From Liolophura sinensis (lineage: Eukaryota; Mollusca; Polyplacophora; Chitonida; Chitonidae), in NCBI RefSeq assembly GCF_032854445.1, contig NC_088307.1, positions 8,816,017-8,880,016 of the forward strand: 64,000 nt of DNA, read 5' to 3'. The first letter of the stretch is position 1; each line of letters starts with the position of its first letter. Both the position numbers and the translations under genes were made by a program. This document shows, piece after piece, positions 54,501 through 64,000 of this stretch. The notes beneath the pieces are model-generated. The model was not told the origin of the DNA, ran no database searches, and saw only the letters and a program-made list of their open reading frames with translations.

Positions 54501-57500
54501 CCTACAGCCCGAAGAGTCGTCTATTGACACGATCCATAGCTACTTCAACCTGTAGAGAAGTTCCGTCATGCCGGGTTACGTTTTCACGTTGGCCTAGTAT
54601 GACATACTCCAAACCTTGTCGGAAATTACCAGTTTCCTAATAATCGGACACAAAGATAATGATATACGCACTGAGAGTAAAAATATTTTTTAATTTGTGA
54701 AATACCCAACTGATAGACTTATATGAAATTAAGAAAATTGGGAAAAAGATCAGGGGTCCAACGAGCTGACCACAACATGAACAATTCTGGGGGACCCACA
54801 AATAAGTGACCATATAAATCCGTTTAACTATGAAGTTTCATTGATGTATTTATTTGATTGTTGCTTGCTGCCGTAATGAAGAAGAAATTTTACGCTGATA
54901 CAATGGCAGTCAGTTTTATGGCGAGTAAAACGGAGTGCCCATGGAAAACCACTAACCCGTGGCAAGTTACCAACAAACTTTCCTATGTTTGACGTACAGA
55001 TCTGCACACCATACTGTTGGATTCATTTATTTCATTGATGTTGTACGCCGTATTCAAGAATATTTCACTTATACAAAGGCAGCCTGCTTATGGTGGGAGG
55101 AAAACGGGCAGAGCACAGGGGAAACCCCATGACCATCTGCAGGTTGCTGCGGACCTTCCCACGTCCGACCGAAAAGGAAGCCAGTATGCCACATTGTTGG
55201 AAGACAAGCGAATATTACAGCGTACTTGCCACGTAAGAATCGCTTATTTTTGCCAAGGCTCTACAAGAGATAAGCAGCAAGAGCAGAGGAATGAAATTTC
55301 AATGATTATGGCTCAGCAGTTTTAGCGATATCTAGCCTAATATAAACCCTAACCTGGGGCAAAGGTCAATCAAACTATCCAAAATCTAATCCACAGTACT
55401 ACTTATTTCTTTGATTGCTGTTTTACGCCGCACTCAAGAATATTTCACTTATATGATGGCTGCCAGCAAAATGATGGGAGGAAAGCTGGCAGGGCCCACG
55501 ACCATCTGCAGGTTGGTGGCAGACCTTACCATGTATGGCTCATAATTAACAGACATCAAATCAGCGAATTTGCAATATTCTCCTCCTTCAAGATGTGGCG
55601 ATGTTTGTACAATGTATGAGATTAATTCTGCCAGTAGACTGGAATAAATTATGGCTTTTGACATTTATAACCCGTTTTTACTTTATTGAGAAACGTGATT
55701 TATCGTTTGCATCAAACCTGTAGAATTGACCATATTCCCCCCTAGAGATTGTGTGTTTTGTAAACAAGGTCTGATAATTATTGGGATCATCATTCTATGG
55801 CCAAGTATGTGAAAGACCCAACATACACACCTTAGACTGAAACAACAGTATGATCTGTGTGTACACAGGGTTGGTACAGGCCTCCAGGCAATCACAGAAG
55901 GTTTGCATAGGATTCTGGCACACAATCGTCTTGGGTCGGCATTCTGAAAGTGATATTTACAAATATATTTTAGTGGCCTTAGTTTCTGGGCCTGGCATTG
56001 GTGTCACATTTTGGGCCTCTGACAGATTACGTTCTTTCCTGGCAGGCAGCGATGACGTAGCAACAAAATCAAGTATGATGCAGCAAAACATGTTGAAACA
56101 TGTATTGTAGCAACTTGTACATTTTGTAACATTACACATTTGTTGCAATAATCCTCCTGAACTAGACCCTAAACATTCCGCATCAAGCCGCATCAAACCA
56201 TGCACATGGGATAAAATGAAATGCGGGATCTTCATTTGATGGTACTCAAGAACATTTCAGGGTGCTCACTGGCCTTGTCAACTAAATGAATAAAATCGCA
56301 GTGCTGGCTGCAGTCAAACGTCTCTTGTACAGATCAAGCTCCTGCGTATTTGGAAGGGACCCTTGCACAAAGCGATCTTTGGCTAAGTTGTCTTTAACTA
56401 CAATGGCAACATATGTTTTTAACATGGTAATTAAAATCAACCTACAGTCACTCTGAGCAAAAGGCTCCTGCAACTTTAGAGGAAAGGACACCAGGGTTTG
56501 ATTGACATCAGCAGAAACAGTCCCTCCCAGGGGTTGAAGTAACTTCTACCCGATTGGTTAAAACTGCTAACATGCCAGCACTTTTGATTTTCTCAATGGG
56601 TAAAATTTTCCTTCCTATGAACTGCGATATGGGCTACACGACATCACGAGAAAAAAAAGTACACTTTTGAAACTTTATGCGGGATACTTTATCAATGCAT
56701 GCATACATCTAGTCTGGTGTTGTACTTTAATTTTAAGTCAGAAGGTTTAACCGTTAGGTTATTTAGAAAGGTATTAGATCTCCTTGCACACTCCATTCAG
56801 TTGCCTCCACATGTAAGATTGCCAGTCTGACAGTTTATTGGCAACTAAATCTATTTCTGGCTGGCCTGGAAACTGGCTACATCACTGGTGAAGGGATATA
56901 GTGGTGTGTACTAACTCAGGCAAGGTGAAACTGGCTACATCACTGGTGAAGGGATATAGTGGTGTGTACTAACTCAGGCAAGGTGAAACTGGCTACATCA
57001 CTGGTGAAGGGATATAGTGGTGTGTACTAACTCAGGCAAGGTGAAACTGGCTACATCACTGGTGAAGGGATATAGTGGTGTGTACTAACTCAGGCAAGGT
57101 GAAACTGGCTACATCACTGGTGAAGGGATATAGTGGTGTGTACTAACTCAGGCAAGGTGAAACTGGCTACATCACGGGTGAAGGGATATAGTGGTGTGTA
57201 CTAACTCAGGCAAGGTGAAACTGGCTACATCACTGGTGAAGGGATATAGCGGTGTGTACTAACTCAGGCAAGGTGAAACTGGCTACCTCACTGGTGAAGG
57301 GATATAGTGGTGTGTACTAACTCAGGCAAGGTGAAACTGGCTACATCACTAGTGAAGGGATATAGTGGTGTGTACAAGATGTATACAAACTCAGGCAAGG
57401 TAAAAGAGGCTACATCACTGGTGAAGGGATATAGTGGTGTGTACAAGGTGTATAAAAACTCAGGCAAGGTGAAACAGGCTACATCACTGGAGAAGTGCCA

Positions 57501-60500
57501 CAGTGGTGTGTACTAACCCGGGTAAGGTGAAACAGGAAACATCACTGGTGGAAGGCTAGAGTGATGTGTACTAACTCAAGCAAGGAAACTTGGAAGGGCC
57601 TAGAGAAAAACTTTGTGCCTTACTCACCAGGTACATAATCAAGCTAAAACCACCCGGCCACCATTAAGATAAGCCAAACCAACTTGAGCGGGATTTGACC
57701 TCCCAACCTCAACACTCAAGGACTAGTCATCTTTCAAGAAAAAAAAAACAAACCCATCAGAGGTCCTGACCAGATTAATTAATCTAAATAAATATTTACA
57801 TAAACAGTGGTGTATTTTTTAGGGTCATGGTTTTATTAAGCCCAATACCTTGAGAAGCGCCTCTTCTATTACCATTCTCTCCAGCATGGTTTCTGAAAAT
57901 ATACGTGGAGTTTTCAAGTAATACATACCCTTCAAATACATTATCATACACTAGATACTCTGTGTACGGTAGTGTTGATAAAACATACTTCACGTAATAC
58001 TTACCCTTCAAATACATTATCATTCACCAGATACTCTGTGTACTGTAGTGTTGATAAAACTTACTTCACGTAATATATACCCATCAAATACATTATCATA
58101 CACTTATCATACATATGCATAAAGAAACTGCCCTTAAGTTTCGCCCATGATTATAAAGATAGTAGCTTATTTTGCCAGATTCTAAGCGTTCTAATGAAGT
58201 TAGCAAAGTGTTCCCCAACTAGAAAAATGGAAGCTTCGACACCAAAAGTAACATTTCAACACATTCATTTGCCCCTGATAATGCACTTGTTGTATTGTAC
58301 ACATGAAGTATACGTAAACTAAAAAGATTGTCTAATTGATATTAAAGACTATTGTTACTAGATTTTCATATGGTGTCAATTATGTATTTTATATTTGTAT
58401 TAATGTAAAGAATTATTGTATGGCTTTATGTTTATATCCATATGTGAATGAATTATGCATGTACATATGTTATTAAATTTCATATGGGTGTCTACTATGT
58501 ATTTTATAGTGTATTAAGGTAAAGAATTATTGTACGTTCATATGTGGGTATACACATACGAGTTAATTTTATATTTTTATATACTAATATGGTCTTATTT
58601 TTAACAAAGATGTAGGAATTAGTGTGTATTACTTGTCATGCTAGATGCGCAAGATTTATTAGTTACATTGTGGAAACCAGTGCAAACTGCAGGCTTCGCC
58701 TTAACTTGAGTTTTGTCTAACAATCAGTAGTCCTATGGTTACCATGTCCAGTCAGACGCTGATTGGAGATTAGGTCACCATCGGGAACACAACACAAGTG
58801 TAACTTGAAGGGACACGTGGTGGTTGAGAACAGTTTCTGTGTCTTTATAAGGACAGCCAGCAGTGAGCACTTCACTCACCAACTTGACTGTTGAATAAAG
58901 TAGAACTAACGGTCAACACGGTGCTTTCCCTTCAGGTAAGTTGTAGCCTAGCTCCCAAATGATACCCATATACCTTTGTTTTATTAGATGTTTTTATATC
59001 GAAGAGTAACGTACATAACACTTCTTCAATAATATACGTATGCTGTTTAAACTATGTTGTATGTAAATGTGTTTGTATGTAGTGTATATAAAGTCTTCTA
59101 TCGCCACGGTATGGCTGAAATATTGCCGATGTGGCGTTAAGCCATAATCATTCATTCAAGTCTTCTGATACCAAATTATGTACATGTAAAATACTCACAA
59201 ACTGGGCTCTTGAATAAAGTAGAACTAACGGTCAACACGGTGCTTTCCCTTCAGATTATTATACAGAACACAACACACTTTCTTGGATTAAAAAAATGTC
59301 AAAGTTGACCAAACTTGTACTATGACATTATCCCACTGAGCTCAGATTGAAACATTACAAAACGAGTTCCCTTTTTGATCTCGTGGTGTTTGAGTGACAT
59401 GTATCTATATCTATATATCTATCTATATAACATAAATAATAAATTATCAGTGAAAGAAATCCTGACATTTTTTTCACTCACACACACACACACATATATA
59501 TATATAGATAATAAATCTGGATATTAAAGTTACAATTAAAATTATACTTAAAGTTGAGTTATTACGTGATGAGGAGTTATCCTCATAACTCTTTTATCAC
59601 TTCAAAAATCACGTCTGCACTGTAGCCCAAAGAACACATGCACAACAGACAATCACCACATAGCAAATGAAATGTGAATAAAATGTGAATGTAACCAATC
59701 AAAAGCTGTACAAAGAATGGGGAGGCGGCATACTTTTCAATCCCATGAGGTGGCACTAGTGTGAAGCAGAACCTCGAGCCAGTGTTACGTAAAAAATTAA
59801 TAGTACTGAAACATGTCTACAATGTAACGATGTATTGGGTTCTACTGTAACATCGTTCTGTCTTCACTAGGACACTTCTATACTGAGTTGGGAAAGGAAC
59901 ATTCGACGTAAATAAAATGGCATCAAAGTCCTGCACCAGGGCGTTTGACACGTCAACATGTTCAAATGCATGTACATGTAGCTTGTAAAATACATCAGAG
60001 AATGCGCAAAAAAACACACCAAACATCTGCAAAATTTCAGGAAAATTTCACACCAGTTTAGTTGGCAAGCTCTCCTTCAATCGTCTAAGGCTGGTACACG
60101 TAATTTGGAAAACATTTTAGAGAATTCTATCAAAAAAGCACAAGCACCATGACATCTACATATCATCCCCCCACACATCCACATAATTTCAGAGAAAATG
60201 TTTTCAAAGCTAGAAAGGAGCTGCATTCACAAGCTCTAATATATGTTCGTCTGCATTCCATCCTTAAACGATGATAACTTTGAAACTAATTCAGGGAATG
60301 GATTAAAAAAAAAGCAAATCCACCACATCAGACAGTCACCACAATGCATCACACTTACCAAGGTTTCAGCAATATCCAACTAAAAGTGCAGAAAGAGTTC
60401 CGTTGACAAGATATTATACCCCCGCTGATTGGGGAAATGAAAAAGTTTCTGATGTCATTTACACTTATAAACGTGGTCCAAAAGCCCGACATAAAGATTA

Positions 60501-61413
60501 AAATATCTGATTGCTTCTTATTTATTTATAAGAGGAGTGGCTTGCCAGTGCTTATACTGACAGTCGCAGATGGGAATTTCCTGTTAGTTCACTTGGAAGA
60601 ATCTGAGAGAGTGAGTGCATGCTTGGGATTTAATATTGTATTTAATTTCTCAGTGACGATGAAGGATTCCCTGGAGTGCCTGTAATGTGCCTCCTAGTCG
60701 CAGGACAGATTTCCATCAGGTTTTCTTTCTTATGCGAAAAGGTTAAGGAATTAAGGTACCTTAAATGACCTAAAATTTTGAGCACTAAAGAGCATTTTTG
60801 AAGGAAAACAAATGTCACAAGATATTACTTCCAGTGGCACAATTTACATTTTCCCAGTAAAATATCTACCCACCTTCCAAACAACTCTCAAAGCATTTTT
60901 TAAAAACCTAACGAACTCCCAGAATCTTTAAAAAAAATAGGGCAATTTAGTGGTTGATGAAATTTTAGGTCAGTCAGGGTACATTTACATGTAGGTGTTC
61001 CTTCTGAGAACTACCGTACACCTCACAAATATATACCAGATTAGACACAAGTTATAATCCTGTAAAGTGACACCTACCTTGATGGATTGTTACCCATGTT
61101 AAAATGTCAGGTGTCAAGATGGTGGCCACACAGGCTGATCAGATGAAAACCCTGAAACTGTAAACAAAAACTAATCTGTAAAGACCGTCAAAATTATCCC
61201 AGCAGGTGCCCTGAAATCGTCCACTGAGGTTAATTTATATCTACTATAAAATAAAAATGGTGCCTGCCTGAAGTCCACTGGACATGCTGACCAACCAGAT
61301 GACAGGTCCTAAACCCAAGCTTTCCCATGTTTGACCATGGTTTCTCTGGTGCATGTACCTTGTGAAGTGTGGTGCCAGAGAGGTGGTGTTCTCTGGGTGC
61401 TGTCTGAATGTTT
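48576..61413 (-). CDS. Unidentified multi-exon gene, 3' part (at least 11 exons)
   Basis: Exons in transcript order: 61279-61413 (tentative), 61078-61134, 57849-57892, 56246 to about 56323, 55831-55943, 53791-53923, 52303-52440, 51307-51464, 50210-50324, 49424-49494, 48576-48623 (TGA at 48576-48578). Donor and acceptor phases agree at nine of ten junctions; the one into the exon ending at 56246 is unresolved. Representative residues: PDILTWVTIHQ, HLVDKASEHPEMFL, CDCLEACTNPVYTQIILLFQ, FLKWIPAMMLATYQTLCPKV, RKYLEWCKGDMDVLKDITAQ, RNLIMSYLERIH, NNSATRIAWNILGL, ending GGAEGQEDFV. The protein is rich in amphipathic helices and looks like an alpha-solenoid (HEAT-type) C-terminal region. I do not recognise the family. 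Unplaced candidate exons lie at about 60590-60673 (FIVTEKLNTILNPKHALTLS) and 58010-58054. The 5' end may lie beyond the window. Confidence 0.6.
48660..49050. other. Last intron of the minus-strand gene, left part
   Basis: Open on both strands for over 100 codons and includes a doubled CTCTCC(T/C)GG(T/C)GAGTTACCA. Flanking exons splice across it in phase, so it is treated as intron. Confidence 0.4.
49050..49295 (+). mobile_element. SINE-A, diverged, in the last intron of the minus-strand gene
   Basis: GAGCCTCTCACCAATTCAAT through ATTCTTGAGTGCCGTGTAAA and AATA repeats, antisense to the gene. Confidence 0.7.
49685..49942 (-). mobile_element. SINE-A, full length, with 13-bp target-site duplication
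   Basis: Flanked by ATGTTATAATATT at 49672-49684 and 49943-49955. A well-preserved and therefore probably young copy, in the intron between exons 49424-49494 and 50210-50324. Confidence 0.9.
51905..52140. repeat. Diverged interspersed repeat, copy 1
   Basis: ATGTCAGCAGAATCAGTCCC, TAACTTGCCCCTAAATGGTT and AAAACTGATAACA resemble 56500-56720 (ACATCAGCAGAAACAGTCCC, TGGTTAAAACTGCTAACA). Family unknown. Confidence 0.35.
53398..53588 (-). mobile_element. SINE-A, 5'-truncated
   Basis: Tail TTATTTATCTGATTGGTGTT to GGACTTCAACTCACAGCG; head missing. Confidence 0.8.
54292..54440 (-). mobile_element. SINE-A, 5'-truncated
   Basis: Tail and 3' core (AAGAATATTTCACTTATAAG), ends within the body. Confidence 0.75.
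54842..54992 (-). mobile_element. Old SINE-A fragment
   Basis: ATTTATTTGATTGTTGCTTG and GGCAGTCAGTTTTATGGCGA match SINE-A at low identity. Confidence 0.55.
55015..55195 (-). mobile_element. SINE-A, 5'-truncated
   Basis: TTGTACGCCGTATTCAAGAA, then body to GACCGAAAAGGAAGCCAGTA. Confidence 0.75.
55396..55545 (-). mobile_element. SINE-A, 5'-truncated
   Basis: TTTTACGCCGCACTCAAGAA through CATCTGCAGGTTGGTGGCAG. Confidence 0.75.
56500..56720. repeat. Diverged interspersed repeat, copy 2
   Basis: Partner of 51905-52140, same orientation. Best conserved over the first 90 bp. Confidence 0.35.
56868..57590. repeat. 58-bp minisatellite in an intron of the minus-strand gene
   Basis: About 12 copies, the first eight nearly identical, with CTGGCTACATCACTGGTGAA and GTGGTGTGTACTAACTCAGG. 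Later copies carry a 9-bp insertion (AAGATGTAT-like). Confidence 0.95.
57915..58105. repeat. 76-bp tandem repeat carrying an exon-like segment
   Basis: Two and a half copies at 76-bp spacing (CCTTCAAATACATTATCAT). On the minus strand one copy has a full acceptor (CAACACTACAG), 12 open codons (YTEYLVNDNVFE) and a GTAAGT donor; another has lost the acceptor. It does not fit the phase chain of the surrounding gene. Confidence 0.5.
58110..58890. other. AT-rich intronic stretch
   Basis: Contains a doubled segment (TATGTATTTTATA, AAAGAATTATTGTA) at 58380-58430 and 58495-58530. Nothing coding is recognised. Confidence 0.4.
58620..58935 (+). other. Possible LTR-like fossil fragment
   Basis: A TATAAGG at about 58854 and an AATAAA at about 58894 precede a 45-bp block (58891-58935) that recurs exactly at 59210-59254. 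This is loosely LTR-like. No coding remains, defined ends or second LTR were found, so it is a weak call. Confidence 0.2.
59100..59157 (+). mobile_element. 58-bp SINE 3'-end insertion with 9-bp duplication
   Basis: GTATGGCTGAAATATTGCCG, GTGGCGTTAAGCC and an ATTC tail, flanked by AAGTCTTCT at 59091-59099 and 59158-59166. Confidence 0.75.
59396..59515. repeat. ATCT, CA and TA microsatellites
   Basis: TATCTATATCTATATATCTA at about 59402, then a CA run followed by a TA run at 59477-59507. Confidence 0.85.
59520..60580. other. Intronic or spacer stretch
   Basis: No repeat family is recognised. The candidate exon at about 60590-60673 (minus strand) lies just to the right. Confidence 0.35.
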
Positions 61414-61616
61414 CTAACATTTATAGGTAAAACATCACTGAAAGTAGATTTAAAATCATACACGTGTATGTGCAACCAGACCCTGAATTACGGAACATTA
61501 TGCACTGTTGCAATCTCCTCTCAAAATGTCTTAATAACATGGGGACGGACAGACAGGTGAACAGGACCATTGCAAACACAGCACACAAGTCATTCCAGTC
61601 CTTTTCTGGCCCAGTT

Positions 61617-61745
61617 ATTATTTGATCTGATTTATGTTTTATACCGTACTAGAGAATATTTCATAATAAATGATGGCGTCTGTCATTATGGGGAAGGAAA
61701 CCCATGACCATCCGTCTGCAATCCCCCTCGGCCACAGAGGCCTCT
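61617..61745 (-). mobile_element. SINE-A, internally deleted
   Basis: Tail and core (CCGTACTAGAGAATATTTCA), a short body piece, then the head complement GGCCACAGAGGCC. Confidence 0.65.
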
Positions 61746-61965
61746 TATGGGTCCAGTGTTCACCCCTCAAGTTACAGGTATAAAGGGTGACCATCCGTCC
61801 GCAATCCCCCTTGGCCACGGAGGCCTCTTATGGGCCCAGTGTTCACCCCTCAAGTTACAGGTATAAAGGGTGATCATCCGTCCGCAATCCCCTTTGGCCA
61901 TGGAGGCCTCTTATGGGCCCAGTGTTCACACCCATAAGTTACAGGTATAAAGGGTGACCTTCCTT
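61700..61965. repeat. 82-bp tandem repeat that includes a SINE head
   Basis: Three copies of ACCATCCGTCYGCAATCCCC, GGCCACRGAGGCCTCTTATG and GTTACAGGTATAAAGGGTGA. The first copy grades into the SINE-A at 61617-61745. Confidence 0.85.
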
Positions 61966-62149
61966 TTGCAACTATTTAGAGGCTTTATACATCTGTTCAA
62001 GATACAGTCTAACATTCTTGTTCGTTTAAATATAGTTTCAGCATAGAAGAATAAAATCTCTATTCAATGGGGTATTTTTGTACGACAGGAATTTACTCTC
62101 TTGGTATAGGATTAGCCAGGTACTCATCCACCTGTCCACAATGGGTGAA

Positions 62150-62290
62150 ATCGTTACCCATCCCCTTCATGCTGAATGCCAAGCAAGGAAGTTACAACTT
62201 CCTCTTTTAAGGTCTTAGGTACAGGATTGACCCTGGATCTACTGCTCCCGAAGCAGACGCTCTACCAACTGTGCTAGCGGGGCCGGTCCC
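62150..62290 (-). mobile_element. SINE-B fragment (head and body)
   Basis: Minus orientation: head at the right end (complement of CTCTACCAACTGTGCTAGC), body to about 62150. No tail. Confidence 0.7.
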
Positions 62291-62299
62291 TCTGTATAT

Positions 62300-63720
62300 G
62301 GCTTTTTGGGATTAGCCAGTAAGGTGTCCCTCACACAGCCCTCTGTACACTCCCCAATATTTCACCCCTGATAGATTCTAGTTTTCTTAAAAACAATAGC
62401 AATCTGTGTACCTGTAGAGTGTGTATGTGACATATTACAAGTCTAGCCGGAAGTTAATGAATGTTTAGCAGAGGTGTGTATTCACATCAGGTAAAGCTTC
62501 TTAGTTAATTCTCCTAATCAGCAGGGACTACACATGCGCACCTATGTCGACCAGCAGTGCTTTTGAGAAATATAGGAATGTAGTATTCACAAAAATCAAA
62601 CCTTGTACTAAGCCACTTACGGGGCCATGTGCACATTCAGTTAGGTATTTTCGACCATCTTATCACAGTACATCGTTAGTTATGCGGAAATGTGATATTT
62701 TTTGAACTCACACATGACCAAGTTTGGATATTTCGCCCCAGATGGGTTCTAGATGGATACTCAGCTGAGTGGACTAATCCATGACATTTGACACTGGTCA
62801 TGACATTTGAGGTTTTTCATGCACAGCAAACGATTTGAGCAAAACAGAAGCCGATTGTGGTCCAATAAAAGTCCTATCCCCTCGCCTAGGAAATGATAAT
62901 TGAGAATATATCAGCAGGGTGTTCATTTTGTTTTTAAGCACCATGCTGCTGCCCAAAACCAGGCCGATGTTCGATGAGCCTACATGTATACACAAAATTC
63001 TAATTAGTAAATGAGCACATAAGAAAATTTCAGATATAGTAAATATCATTTTTTACTTGTGTGTGTTTCTTTTTTCTTTCCCATAAACAGTACACATGTA
63101 CATGTCCAGCTCTTATATGCTGACATTGGAGCCATCAATAATTAACAGCAAGAAATCGTTTTCTTGTGTCTTTGCAGTAAATGCAGCCATAAGATTTCAA
63201 CAATTCAAAAGTTCCAACTCAAGTGCAAGCATGTGAGAGTATACGAATACTGTAAGCACTAAATGAACAAAGTTAACAATGAAACACTTTCTCATAAAAC
63301 ATTTCAATCATGGCATAATAGCCAATAGCCAGACTACAGTATCTTAAATTACATTAACAGGTTCAATCAAAATCACTTTCAGAAACCAAAGTTGCAGACT
63401 GAGAGTTCATATCTATATCTTGTGTGAATCAGCAATGATTTCAGACTTAATCACTGACTTATCTTAATCCAAATGTGTTAATTATACAGATATGTGTTAA
63501 ACATGTAAAGTATAGAGGTAGACCTTTAAGTTCTGCAGGTAACTCACAGGCCCTGTTATTGTTATCTGTTTTTCTAAATAAGTGTAGCCAGCCAAAGGCC
63601 AATAAAGGAGACCAATAAAGGCCAGGCCTTATCTGATTTGTCACTACAAAGCAGTCTGCTCTATCAGTAATTGCAGGCGTAACAGCTTTGTCACCTGAGA
63701 TTACATATTACTCTTCAATT
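62300..63720. other. Spacer or upstream intron without firm features
   Basis: A minus-strand frame after TTTCCTAG near 62887 (EGIGLLLDHNRLLFCSNRLL) looks protein-like but lacks a convincing donor. Nothing else is recognised. Confidence 0.35.
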
Positions 63721-63726
63721 CTTACG

Positions 63727-63992
63727 CAGGGCCTCCGTGGCTCAGTTGGTTAGCGCGCTAGCGCAGCGTAATGACCCAGCAGTCTCTCACCAATGCGGTC
63801 GCTGTGAGTTCAAGTCCAGCTCATGCTGGCTTCCTCTCTGGCTGTACGTGGGAAGGTCTGTCAGCAACCTGCGGATGGTCGTGGGTTTCCCCCGGGCTCT
63901 GCCCGGTTTCCACCCACCATAATCCTGGCCGCCGTCGTATAAGTGAAATATTCTTGAGTACGGTGTAAAACACCAATCAAAAAAAAAAAAAA
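63727..63992 (+). mobile_element. SINE-A, full length, best-preserved copy
   Basis: Head GGGCCTCCGTGGCTCAGTTG, A box and B box (GAGTTCAAGTCCAGC), body, 3' core GTATAAGTGAAATATTCTTG, tail CACCAATCAA and an A run. Useful as the family reference. Confidence 0.9.
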
Positions 63993-64000
63993 TCAATTCT

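Noticed and set aside
56868-57590. CRISPR-like regular direct repeats.
   Set aside because: Units are contiguous 58-bp copies without unique spacers, and the setting is a eukaryotic intron; it is a minisatellite. The same holds for the 29-, 32-, 72- and 91-bp arrays.
63727-63800. tRNA-gene-like A and B boxes here and at many other places.
   Set aside because: Every instance is the head of a SINE with body and tail; none folds as a complete, intact tRNA from the sequence seen.
1-64000. Bacterial-style operons, integrons, rRNA or a phage-like region.
   Set aside because: Short spliced exons, SINEs, minisatellites and poly(A) signals show eukaryotic nuclear DNA throughout.

Overview
The window looks like nuclear DNA of a mollusc, probably a bivalve or a gastropod. 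Three things point there: abundant tRNA-derived SINEs of the kind seen in mollusc genomes, whose tails end in AATA or ACTC microsatellites; minisatellites in almost every intron; and short-exon genes for secreted matrix proteins (a TIMP/NTR-like family and a dermatopontin). No bacterial genes, rRNA, CRISPR array or free-standing tRNA gene was found. Species-level placement is not possible from the sequence alone.

1-30.1 kb: a tandem array of about 11.4-kb units on the minus strand. Each unit carries a six-exon gene for a secreted protein of about 204 residues that resembles the N-terminal (NTR) domain of tissue inhibitors of metalloproteinases. Gene A (exons 1-4 only) runs off the left edge. 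Genes B (15058 to 9010) and C (26470 to 19895) are complete and open, with matching splice phases. Intron 4 of each holds a 29-bp minisatellite. The spacers hold shared SINEs, a 91-bp minisatellite and a diverged inverted pair. Units 1 and 2 share two SINE insertions whose empty sites are preserved in unit 3, so unit 3 split off first. Homology stops near 30.13 kb.

30.1-33.9 kb: repeat-rich spacer with SINEs, a Tc1/mariner-type MITE and a degenerate 155-bp repeat.

33.9-39.8 kb: a plus-strand five-exon gene for a small secreted NTF2-like (SnoaL/DUF4440-type) protein, with several intronic minisatellites.

40.6-44.5 kb: a 32-bp minisatellite, a truncated dermatopontin pseudogene, then an apparently intact two-exon dermatopontin gene on the plus strand.

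44.5-47.8 kb: spacer with diverged tandem repeats and a SINE nested in another SINE.

47.8-61.4 kb: the 3' part of a minus-strand gene with at least eleven exons. Nine junctions agree in phase and the stop is at 48576. I do not recognise its family. Its introns hold seven SINE-A copies and a 58-bp minisatellite, and a 72-bp minisatellite grows out of its stop codon.

61.4-64 kb: spacer or upstream intron with further SINEs.

The TIMP-like proteins and dermatopontin are both extracellular-matrix proteins. The left two-thirds of the window may therefore be a matrix or shell-associated neighbourhood, but that is inference. All gene models are hand-spliced from reading frames, splice sites and phase agreement, without transcript data.
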